Shown one piece after another: positions 30,124 to 37,634 of a stretch of 64,000 nt of DNA. The position numbers and the translations under genes were made by a program. The DNA is from Streptomyces qinglanensis (GTDB taxonomy: Bacteria; Actinomycetota; Actinomycetes; Streptomycetales; Streptomycetaceae), in contig NZ_FOGO01000014.1 of the NCBI RefSeq assembly GCF_900111245.1, forward strand, positions 124,001 to 188,000. The letters run 5' to 3'. How positions within the stretch are numbered: position 1 is the first letter of the stretch; each line of letters starts with the position of its first letter. Under the pieces are notes generated by a model that searched no databases, was not told the origin of the DNA, and was given only the letters and a program-made list of their open reading frames with translations.

Positions 30124-31721
30124 TCCTGCGGATTCCCTTCAGCGGAACGGGGATCGGCGTAGTGGTCGTCGGCGACCGCGAAGCCGTGATGGGGGGACGG
30201 TGCTGCGGACGCCGGGTTCGCGCCACCCGCCTCGGTGCCCTCGTCGACCGCCGCGCGTCCCGAGTTGGTGCCGCGCTGGAAGGCCGCCCAGCGCTCCGCA
30301 CTCTGCTCAGGCGACGCCTGCGGCTGCTGCGGGGCCTGCGGCGGCTGTGCGTGCCGCCCGGTCGACTGCGACTGCGGCGCTTCCTCGGCAGGCACCTGGC
30401 CCGCGCCCGGCGCCGCCCCCAGGGTGGCGTCGGGCGCGGGCCGGCGGCGCCTGCGGCGCGGCAGGTCCTCGTCGGACGGCGCGCCCTGCTGAGCGGCGTC
30501 CTGCCCGGCCTGCGCGTACGCCGAGGCGGCGGTACCGGCCGCGGGTTCGCTCTGGGGCGGACGCTGCGGCACGGCGTGCCCGGGCAGCGTGGAGGGGACC
30601 GGCGGGGCGGCGCTGGCGTTGCTGCGCGGCACCGGGGCCATGGGGGACATCGGCTGCTCCTCCTCGTCGAGCAGCGTCAGCAGCGGGTCGCCGGGGATGT
30701 GGACGATGGCGCGTACACCGCCGTACGGGGACGGCTCCACGGACGCCGTGAAGCCGTACTGCCGGGCGAGCTGCCCCACCGCGGCGAAACCGGTCTTGGG
30801 CGGGTCGCCCAGCTCGGTCAGGAGCGTGGTCTCCTGGCCCGACATCATGCGCTGGGCACGTTCCATCTCCTCGGCGTGCATGCCGACACCGGCATCATCG
30901 ATGATCACCGAGGCCCCGCGGTTGCCCTGCTGAATCGTCACTGCCACGGGGAGCTCGGGGTGCGAGTAGTGCAGCGCGTTGGCGAGCAGCTCGGTGAGGA
31001 CCACGGCGCCGGGCTCCACGGCCCGCGCCACCACGCCCACCGGGTCCCGGAGCTGGTTCGTGACCTGGACGCGCTCGTAGCCGCTGAGCCGGGACATCGC
31101 GCCGACGACGATGTCGCCCAGGTGCGAGTTCTGCCGGGTCAGCCCGGGCCAGGCGCCGCAGACGATCGCGGTGGACTGGATACGGCGCAGGGCCTGCTCG
31201 TTGAGGAAGTCGGCGGCCAGCAGGTCCTCGGCCACGAACGGGTCGTCGTAGCGCTCCTGCATCGTCTGCAGCCGCGTCTGCAACTGGTAGAGCAGCGCCT
31301 GGATGGTCGTCGTCGCGCCTCGCATGGAGGCCTGCGCCGCGCCGTCCACGCGCAGCCGCTCCTTGGTGACCGCGTTGCTGACCTGTTCGAGCACCGCGGT
31401 CAGCGCCCGGTCCAGCTCGGTGCCCTGGAAGTTCGGGTCGAGCAGGCCCCGTACGGGGACGTTCGGGTGGGCGAGTGCGGCGGTCAGGTCCGGGGCGCGG
31501 GCGGCCGCGAGGTGCCGGACCTCCGCCTCGGTCGCCTGCGCCCGCCCGGCGAGGGCCGCCTGCTGGCGCAGCGCGTCCTGCAGGTCCTTCTCCGCGGTGG
31601 CGGAGCGCTGCCGCAGCCGCTTCGCCTCGCGCGCCGAACGCGCCAGCAGGAGGGCGAGTGCCACGGCCGCCGCCGTCCCCACGGACAGGATGACGGTCAG
31701 CGCCACCGGTATCTCGGTCAT
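30120..31721 (-). CDS. cvnA: Conservon sensor kinase-like ATPase (CvnA)
   Basis: 533 residues; ATG 31721 with AAGGA upstream. One N-terminal transmembrane helix (IPVALTVILSVGTAAAVALA) with almost no extracellular part, then a coiled-coil-like stretch (about residues 30-75), a nitrate/nitrite-sensor-like helical region, and a HATPase_c domain with N-box ELLANALHYS and G1 IIDDAGVGM. No clear H-box is seen, as usual in CvnA. From about residue 370 the protein is disordered and Pro/Gln/Arg-rich. First gene of the six-gene conservon. Its upstream region (31722-31968) carries palindromes but no TGACG operator of its own. Confidence 0.9.
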   Translation of the reverse strand: MTEIPVALTVILSVGTAAAVALALLLARSAREAKRLRQRSATAEKDLQDALRQQAALAGRAQATEAEVRHLAAARAPDLTAALAHPNVPVRGLLDPNFQGTELDRALTAVLEQVSNAVTKERLRVDGAAQASMRGATTTIQALLYQLQTRLQTMQERYDDPFVAEDLLAADFLNEQALRRIQSTAIVCGAWPGLTRQNSHLGDIVVGAMSRLSGYERVQVTNQLRDPVGVVARAVEPGAVVLTELLANALHYSHPELPVAVTIQQGNRGASVIIDDAGVGMHAEEMERAQRMMSGQETTLLTELGDPPKTGFAAVGQLARQYGFTASVEPSPYGGVRAIVHIPGDPLLTLLDEEEQPMSPMAPVPRSNASAAPPVPSTLPGHAVPQRPPQSEPAAGTAASAYAQAGQDAAQQGAPSDEDLPRRRRRRPAPDATLGAAPGAGQVPAEEAPQSQSTGRHAQPPQAPQQPQASPEQSAERWAAFQRGTNSGRAAVDEGTEAGGANPASAAPSPHHGFAVADDHYADPRSAEGNPQE

Positions 31722-31760
31722 CGGCGTCCTTGAGCGATTGGATTGTCGTGCGGGCCGGCC

Positions 31761-31790
31761 AGTCCGCGGACTGCTCGCGAACTGATCAGT
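31761..31790. promoter_or_regulatory. Two perfect palindromes upstream of cvnA
   Basis: AGTCCGCGGACT (31761-31772) and ACTGATCAGT (31781-31790), 40-70 bp before the cvnA start. A third inverted repeat, CCTGAG-N5-CTCAGG, lies at 31903-31919. Candidate operators for the conservon; nothing else is seen in 31722-31968. Confidence 0.4.
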
Positions 31791-31968
31791 GAACAGCAGT
31801 CGTGCCATGTTCTCTCAGTGGCGCAGCGCGCGCAGCCAGATGCGGAAGCAGTGCTCCTGATTACCGAGCGCAAACGCGCCACGCGGCGCTGAGGCTAGCA
31901 CCCCTGAGCGATTCTCAGGCACCTGGTCCGTCGTGTGGATTCCTGGACCCTCCCGCGCAGCCCCTTGT

Positions 31969-31983
31969 CTGACGGGTCGTCAG
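31969..31983. promoter_or_regulatory. Regulon operator, site 9
   Basis: CTGACGGGTCGTCAG, a perfect palindrome ending 16 bp before the GTG of the LLM oxidoreductase at 32000. Confidence 0.75.
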
Positions 31984-31999
31984 GTCACACGATGGTCCG

Positions 32000-32953
32000 G
32001 TGCTGACTTTCCCTCCCGGGCGGACGGCCTACGGCATCCAGCTCCCGGTCCAGTCGCAGAGCACCCTCTACGCCGAGCCCTGGGAGGCCGCCGCCGGCCC
32101 CGCCGAACTGGAGGCCGTCGCCCGCGCCGCGGACCGGCACGGATACGCCTACATCGGCTGCTGCGACCATGTGGCCGTGCCCCGCAGGCTGGCCGGTGCC
32201 ATGAGCACCGTCTGGTACGACCCGGTGGCCACCCTCGCCTTCCTGGCCGCCGCCACCGAACGCGTCGCCCTGCTCAGCCATGTCGCCGTCGTCGGACTGC
32301 GCCACCCCCTCGCCGTCGCCAAGCAGTACGCCACACTCGACCGCCTCTCCGCCGGGCGGCTCGTCCTCGGCGTGGGCGCCGGGCACGTCCGCGAGGAGTT
32401 CGAGGCGCTCGGCGTCGACTTCGCCGCGCGCGGCGCGCTGCTGGACGAGTCCGTCGACGCGCTGAAGGCAGCCTTGGGCGAGGAGGAGTTCCCCTCCTTC
32501 GCGGGCCGCCGCTACGCCTTCGCCGGCCTGGGCCAGCAGCCGCGCCCCGTGCAGCGCCCCCGGCCGCCCCTGTGGGTGGGAGGCTCCTCGCCCCGCGCCG
32601 TGCGCCGCGCCGCGCTGCGCGGAGACGGCTGGCTCCCGCAGGGCGACCCGCGCGAGGCGCTGCCGCCCAAGATCGACCGCATCCGGCGGCTCCGCGCGGA
32701 GGCGGGGCTGGCGGCGGAACCCTTCACCGTCGGCGCCCTCGCCGAGCCCCTCTACATCGGCCGCCCCGCCTGGGACGTGGGCCGCCGCACCTGCCACGGT
32801 GCGCCCGCAACCGTCGCCGAAGCGCTCCGCCCCTACCGCGCCATGGGCGTCACCCAGCTCCAGCTCCGCTTCCGCAGCCGGTGCGCCGAGGAATTGCTCG
32901 ACCAACTGGCCCTCTTCGCCCAGGACGTCGCCCCGCTCCTGGACGAGCGCTAG
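32000..32953 (+). CDS. LLM-class (luciferase-like) oxidoreductase 1
   Basis: 317-residue TIM-barrel flavin or F420 enzyme. YGIQLPVQSQSTLY opening, IGCCDHVAVPRR, the LATLDRLSAGRLVLGVGAG-like stretch (YATLDRLSAGRLVLGVGAGH) typical of F420-dependent LLM proteins, and PPLWVGGSSPRAVRRAALRG near the phosphate site. GTG 32000 is used; no ribosome site is visible and the operator lies 16 bp upstream, again suggesting a very short leader. It is followed by a long repeat-filled spacer. The cofactor (F420 or FMN) is inferred from family resemblance. Confidence 0.85.
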   Translation: MLTFPPGRTAYGIQLPVQSQSTLYAEPWEAAAGPAELEAVARAADRHGYAYIGCCDHVAVPRRLAGAMSTVWYDPVATLAFLAAATERVALLSHVAVVGLRHPLAVAKQYATLDRLSAGRLVLGVGAGHVREEFEALGVDFAARGALLDESVDALKAALGEEEFPSFAGRRYAFAGLGQQPRPVQRPRPPLWVGGSSPRAVRRAALRGDGWLPQGDPREALPPKIDRIRRLRAEAGLAAEPFTVGALAEPLYIGRPAWDVGRRTCHGAPATVAEALRPYRAMGVTQLQLRFRSRCAEELLDQLALFAQDVAPLLDER

Positions 32954-33486
32954 GTCCCGCACGCGGCGTCCTGTGCGCCCGTGTCCGGGTCCGGGTCCGG
33001 GTCCGCGTGCCTGTGTGCCGGGTGCCGGGTGCCTGCATGCCTGGGTGCCTGCGTGCCTGGGTGCCTGGGTGCCTGGGTGCCTGGGTGCCTGGGTGTCTGG
33101 GTGTCTGGGTCCGTCTGTCCGTCGGAGCCCGTCTGTTCGTCTGTCCGTCTGACCCTGCCCTTCTGTCGGTCCGTCTCCGTCTGTGCCCGGCTGCGCGCTC
33201 GGGGCGTCGGCGGGTCCGGTGGACGGGTGCGCGCGAGGGCACCGTGGCGCCGGAACCGGGAGGCCCCCGCCGCCGGTATTTGCTCCTTCGCGGATGGAAC
33301 GCCACTACCGGTGCATGTGGCAGTGCGCCGGATTCCGCCAGGAAGACTTCGCAAGTCCTCCCGGTGTCGGTGGTCGCTCTTTCACCCTTCCTTCACTGCG
33401 TGGCGCCCTTCCCCCGGGCCGGCCGCGGGGCTCTCCGCCGTATTGACGGCCCCGCGCACCGGTGCCAGAGTCGGCCCCAGCGTGAT
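32954..33486. repeat. Repeat-filled gene-free spacer with G-quadruplex-type array
   Basis: About 530 bp without a credible gene. The top strand starts with GTCCGG hexamers (about 32974-33006), then an 8-bp array GTGCCTGG with GGG runs every 8 bp from 33059 to 33109, plus an outlying run at 33043. C/T-rich CGTCTGTC units follow to about 33190. The array is strongly strand-asymmetric, with almost no A. The 33200-33480 part looks unremarkable. Confidence 0.8.
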
Positions 33487-33501
33487 CTGACGCTCCGTCA
33501 G
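33487..33501. promoter_or_regulatory. Regulon operator, site 10
   Basis: CTGACGCTCCGTCAG, a perfect palindrome 34 bp before the GTG of LLM oxidoreductase 2. It probably controls the following LLM/amidohydrolase genes. Confidence 0.78.
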
Positions 33502-33535
33502 AAAATTTGGCAGCATCGCCCAAGGAGATGACACC

Positions 33536-34666
33536 GTGGAGTTCGGGCTCTTTGTTCAGGGGTACGTGCCCGCCGCGCGGGCCCAGGCCGATCCGCAGGC
33601 CGAGCACAAGGCACTGGTCGAGGAGACCGAGTACGTCATCCAGGCGGACGCCTCCGGCTTCAAGTACGCCTGGGCCTCCGAGCACCACTTCCTGGAGGAG
33701 TACAGCCACCTGTCGGCCAACGACGTCTTCCTCGGCTACCTCGCCCACGCCACCGACCGCATCCACCTCGGATCGGGCATCTTCAACCCGCTCCCGCAGG
33801 TCAACCACCCGGTGAAGGTCGCCGAGCGGGTCGCCATGCTCGACCATCTCTCCGGCGGACGGTTCGAGTTCGGCACCGGCCGCGGTGCCGGCTCGCACGA
33901 GATCCTCGGGTTCCTGCCGGGCGTCACCGACATGAACCACACCAAGGAGATCTGGGAGGAGACGATCGCCGAGTTCCCCAGGATGTGGCTGCAGGACGAG
34001 TACCAGGGGTTCCAGGGGAAGCACTGGTCGTTGCCCCCACGCAAGATTCTCCCCAAGCCGTACGGGGGTTCACACCCCGCGATGTGGTACGCGGCCGGGT
34101 CGCCCCCGTCGTATGCGATGGCCGCGAAGAAGGGGCTGGGAGTGCTGGGCTTCAGCGTCCAGAAGGTCGCCGACATGGAGTGGGTGCTGGAGTCCTACAA
34201 GGGCGCGGTCGAGCACGCGCAGCCCGTCGGGGACTACGTCAACGACAACGTCATGGTCACCTCCACCGCGATCTGCGCGGAGACCACCGAGAAGGCCAGG
34301 CGGATCGCCGTCGAGGGCGGGCTCAACTACCTCCAGTCGCTGCTCTTCCGCTACCACGACACCTTCCCCCGCCCCCAGGGCATCCCGCAGTGGCCCGAAC
34401 TGATCCCGGAGTACACCGAGGAGGTCGTCGACCTGCTCGTCGCCGAGGAACTGATGATCTGCGGCAACCCCGAAGAGGTGCTGCGCCAGTGCAAGCGCTG
34501 GGAGCAGGCGGGCGCCGACCAGCTCTCCTTCGGGCTTCCCCTCGGCATCCCGTACGAGGACACCATGAACACGATCAAGCTCATCGGCGAGCACGTGATC
34601 CCGCACATCGACACCGACCCGGTGCACCGCACCACCCGCTTCCGCGACGCGGCCCGCAACGGCTGA
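33536..34666 (+). CDS. LLM-class flavin-dependent oxidoreductase 2
   Basis: 376 residues, GTG 33536 with AAGGAG 8 bp upstream. Bacterial-luciferase-like monooxygenase: MEFGLFVQGYVPAAR, YAWASEHHFLEEYSH with the conserved EHHF, HPVKVAERVAMLDHLSGGRF and FGTGRGAGSHE. The family oxidises substrates with reduced FMN supplied by a separate flavin reductase, and one is encoded at the left edge of the window under the same operator motif. First of a likely LLM - amidohydrolase - LLM series. Substrate unknown. Confidence 0.87.
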   Translation: MEFGLFVQGYVPAARAQADPQAEHKALVEETEYVIQADASGFKYAWASEHHFLEEYSHLSANDVFLGYLAHATDRIHLGSGIFNPLPQVNHPVKVAERVAMLDHLSGGRFEFGTGRGAGSHEILGFLPGVTDMNHTKEIWEETIAEFPRMWLQDEYQGFQGKHWSLPPRKILPKPYGGSHPAMWYAAGSPPSYAMAAKKGLGVLGFSVQKVADMEWVLESYKGAVEHAQPVGDYVNDNVMVTSTAICAETTEKARRIAVEGGLNYLQSLLFRYHDTFPRPQGIPQWPELIPEYTEEVVDLLVAEELMICGNPEEVLRQCKRWEQAGADQLSFGLPLGIPYEDTMNTIKLIGEHVIPHIDTDPVHRTTRFRDAARNG

Positions 34667-34679
34667 CCCCCGCCCGCCC

Positions 34680-34740
34680 CCCGGCACCACCCGGACGCCC
34701 CTCCGGCACCACCCGGACGCCCCCCGGCACCGCCCGGACC
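34680..34740. repeat. GGCACCACCCGGACGCC tandem units
   Basis: About three imperfect copies of a 21-23 bp C-rich unit in the 142-bp gap between LLM oxidoreductase 2 and the amidohydrolase. Confidence 0.8.
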
Positions 34741-34808
34741 GCTGCCCCGGGACCGCCGGGCTCCGCGTGCGGCGCCGGTGGCAGGACGACCGAAGGAGGA
34801 CCTGCAGC

Positions 34809-36548
34809 ATGCTCGACCACCTCATCACGGGCGCCACCGTCGTCGACGGCACCGGGGCGCCCGGCCACCGGGCCGACGTCGCCCTCCGGGACGGCCGGAT
34901 CGCCCACGTCGCCGAACCCGGCACGCTCCGCGAGGAGGCCCGCAGCAGTCAGGACGCCACCGGACTCGTGCTCGCGCCCGGATTCGTGGACCCGCACACC
35001 CACTACGACGCGCAGTTGTTCTGGGACCCCTACGCCACGCCCTCCATGAACCACGGCGTCACCACCGTCGTCGGCGGCAACTGCGGCTTCACCCTGGCCC
35101 CCCTCCACCCCCAGCGCCCCCAGGACGCCGACTACACCCGGCGGATGATGGCCAAGGTGGAAGGCATGTCACTGGTCGCACTGGAGGAGGGCGCGCCCTG
35201 GGACTGGCACTCCTTCGACGACTACCTGACCGCGCTGGAAGGCCGGACCGCGGTCAACGCGGGCTTCATGGCGGGCCACTGCGCACTCCGCCGGTACGTC
35301 ATGGGACAGGACGCCGTCGGCGGGCAGCCCGACGGAGACCAGAGCGGCCGGATGGTGCGGCTCCTGCACGAGGCCATGGAAGCGGGCGCCTGGGGCCTGT
35401 CCACCACCCGCTCCAGCACCCACTCCGACGGCGACGGCAACCCGGTGGCCTCCCGGCACGCCGCACCGGCAGAGCTGCTGGCCCTCTCCCGCGCGGTCGG
35501 CGAGCACGAGGGCACCCAGATCGAGGCCATCGTCACCGGCTGCCTCGACCAGTTCTCCGACGCGGAGAGCGACCTGTTCGCCCGGATGTCGGCCGCCGCC
35601 GGACGGCCGCTGAACTGGAACGTGCTCACCATCGACGCCGCCGTCCCGGAGCGGGTGCCGCGCCAGTTGGCCGCCGCCGAGCAGGCCCGCCGGGAAGGCG
35701 GCCGCGTCGTCGCGCTCACCATGCCCATCCTCACCCCGATGAACATGTCACTCGGCAGCTTCTGCGCGCTCAACCTGATACCCGGCTGGGGCGACATCCT
35801 CGGGCTGCCGGTACCCGAACGCCTCGCGCAACTGCGCGACCCCGGCGTCCGCGCGGAGATGCTGCGCCGCGCGGACAGCAAGGAGGCGGGCGTCTTCCGC
35901 CGCCTGGCCCGCTTCGACCGGTACGTCGTCGGCGACACCTACGCGTCCGCGAACGAAGGGCTGACAGGCCGCGTCGTGGCCGACATCGCCGCCGAGCGGG
36001 GCCAGGACCCCTTCGCCTGCCTGGTGGACATCTGCGCCGAGGACGACCTGCGCACCGTGCTGTGGCCGATGCCCACCGACAACGACCCGGCGAGCTGGGA
36101 GCTGCGCAGGCGGACCTGGGAGCACCCGGACGTCCTGCTGGGCGGCTCGGACGCGGGCGCCCACCTGGACCGCATGTGCGGGGCGCCCTACACCACACGC
36201 TTCCTGGGCGACTGCCTGCGCGGCCGGAAACTGGTCGGGCTGGAGCGTGCCGTGCAGATGCTCACCGACGAACCGGCCCGGCTGTTCGGACTGCGCGACC
36301 GCGGCCGGGTCCGCGAGGGCTTCCACGCCGACCTGGTGCTCTTCGACCCGGAGCGGATCGACGCGGGCCAGGCGACCCTCGTGCACGACCTGCCCGGCGA
36401 CAGTCCGCGGCTCGACTCCCGGGCCACCGGCGTCGTCGGAGTCTGGGTCAACGGAGTCGAGACGGTCCGCGACGACCGGGTGACCGGCGCCGTCCCGGGC
36501 CGGATCCTGCGCTCCGGCCGCGACACGGAGACGGTCGGCACCCGTTAG
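34809..36548 (+). CDS. D-aminoacylase-like amidohydrolase
   Basis: 579 residues, ATG 34809 with AAGGAGG upstream. N-acyl-D-amino-acid deacylase/dihydroorotase-like fold: GFVDPHTHYDAQLFWDP supplies the HxH metal ligands, GGNCGFTLAP the Cys ligand of D-aminoacylases, and LLGGSDAGAHLDRM the catalytic Asp. At nearly 580 residues it matches the longer 'amidohydrolase family' branch rather than the 480-residue enzymes, so the amide or ring substrate may differ. It lies between two LLM oxidoreductase genes in the same orientation, likely cutting an amide, lactam or cyclic intermediate. Confidence 0.85.
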   Translation: MLDHLITGATVVDGTGAPGHRADVALRDGRIAHVAEPGTLREEARSSQDATGLVLAPGFVDPHTHYDAQLFWDPYATPSMNHGVTTVVGGNCGFTLAPLHPQRPQDADYTRRMMAKVEGMSLVALEEGAPWDWHSFDDYLTALEGRTAVNAGFMAGHCALRRYVMGQDAVGGQPDGDQSGRMVRLLHEAMEAGAWGLSTTRSSTHSDGDGNPVASRHAAPAELLALSRAVGEHEGTQIEAIVTGCLDQFSDAESDLFARMSAAAGRPLNWNVLTIDAAVPERVPRQLAAAEQARREGGRVVALTMPILTPMNMSLGSFCALNLIPGWGDILGLPVPERLAQLRDPGVRAEMLRRADSKEAGVFRRLARFDRYVVGDTYASANEGLTGRVVADIAAERGQDPFACLVDICAEDDLRTVLWPMPTDNDPASWELRRRTWEHPDVLLGGSDAGAHLDRMCGAPYTTRFLGDCLRGRKLVGLERAVQMLTDEPARLFGLRDRGRVREGFHADLVLFDPERIDAGQATLVHDLPGDSPRLDSRATGVVGVWVNGVETVRDDRVTGAVPGRILRSGRDTETVGTR

Positions 36549-36675
36549 CGGACTCCACCGGGCCGGCCGGGCACCCGGCCTCAGCGCCACGTCCGCCGGC
36601 GCCGCCCGGCGGCAGCAGGCGCACAAGCCGCACAGAGGCATGGAGTTCACCACCGCGCACCGGCACAGTGACGGC

Positions 36676-37503
36676 ATGCGGATCTCGACGACCATCCTGC
36701 TCACCGACGAGACCATCCGGCCCGCCCGCCTCGCGGGCGCACTCGAGGAACGCGGCTTCGGCGGGCTGTACCTGCCCGAGCACACCCACATCCCCGTCAG
36801 CAGACAGACCCCCGCCCCGATGGGCGACCCGCTGCCCCGCCCCTACGGGCGCACCCTCGACCCGTTAGTGGCCCTGGCCGCGGTCTCGGCCGTCACCCAC
36901 GAACTCGCGCTGGGCACCAGCATCACCCTCGTCGCCCAGCACGACCCCGTGGTGCTGGCCAAACAGATCGCCACCCTCGACTGGATGAGCGGCGGCCGGT
37001 TCACGCTGGGCGTGGGGTTCGGCTGGAACGTGGAGGAGGCCGCCGACCACGGCGTCGTCTGGCACCGCCGCCGCGACCTGGTGCGCGACCGGCTCGCCCT
37101 GATGCGGGCCCTGTGGGCGGCCGAGCCGACGGCCTACGAGGGCGAGTTCGGCTCCGTACGCGCCTCCTACGCGCACCCCAAACCGGTGCGCCCCGGCGGG
37201 CCCCGGCTGCTGGTCGGCGGCGCCGCCGGCCCCACCCTCTTCGCGCACATCGCCGAGTACGCGGACGGCTGGCTGCCCATCGGCGGCAGCGGGCTGGGGG
37301 AGGCCGTCCCGGCCCTCCGGGACGCCTGGCGGGCCGCCGGGCGCACCGGCGGCCCCGCCGTCGTGCCCGGCTACGTCCTCCCCTCCCCGGGAAAGCTGCG
37401 CCACTACCGGGACCTGGGCGCCGAGGAGGTGCTGCTGCAACTGCCCTCCGGCTCCGAAACAGAGGTGCTGCGCACCCTGGACGACTACGCGCGGTACCTG
37501 TGA
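36676..37503 (+). CDS. LLM-class F420-dependent oxidoreductase 3
   Basis: 275 residues from ATG 36676, where homology begins (MRISTTILLTDETIRP); ATG 36640 in frame is an alternative. GLYLPEHTHIPV, KQIATLDWMSGGRFTLGVGF-type motif, GWNVEEAADHG and PRLLVGGAAGPTLFAHIAEY place it with the Rv-type F420 LLM subfamily (TIGR03619-like). It lies 131 bp upstream of fbiC, which makes the F420 precursor, so cofactor supply and use are adjacent. Reaction unknown. Confidence 0.83.
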   Translation: MRISTTILLTDETIRPARLAGALEERGFGGLYLPEHTHIPVSRQTPAPMGDPLPRPYGRTLDPLVALAAVSAVTHELALGTSITLVAQHDPVVLAKQIATLDWMSGGRFTLGVGFGWNVEEAADHGVVWHRRRDLVRDRLALMRALWAAEPTAYEGEFGSVRASYAHPKPVRPGGPRLLVGGAAGPTLFAHIAEYADGWLPIGGSGLGEAVPALRDAWRAAGRTGGPAVVPGYVLPSPGKLRHYRDLGAEEVLLQLPSGSETEVLRTLDDYARYL

Positions 37504-37634
37504 CCCGGTGCGGCGGGCCGGCGTCCGGTCCGGGGCGCGCGCGGCGTGACCCCGGTGCCCCCGTGTCGGGGCGCTGCCGGAGTCCGCAGGTCACCCCGCT
37601 CCCGGCCGTCCGCGCCGCGGGCTACGCTCGGAGG

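Noticed and set aside
32974..33190. CRISPR-like array
   Set aside because: Units of 6-8 bp are contiguous without spacers and no cas genes are present; these are minisatellites.
32981..33490. Cys-rich repetitive reading frame over the 8-bp array
   Set aside because: It simply translates the tandem repeat, with no ribosome site or domain.
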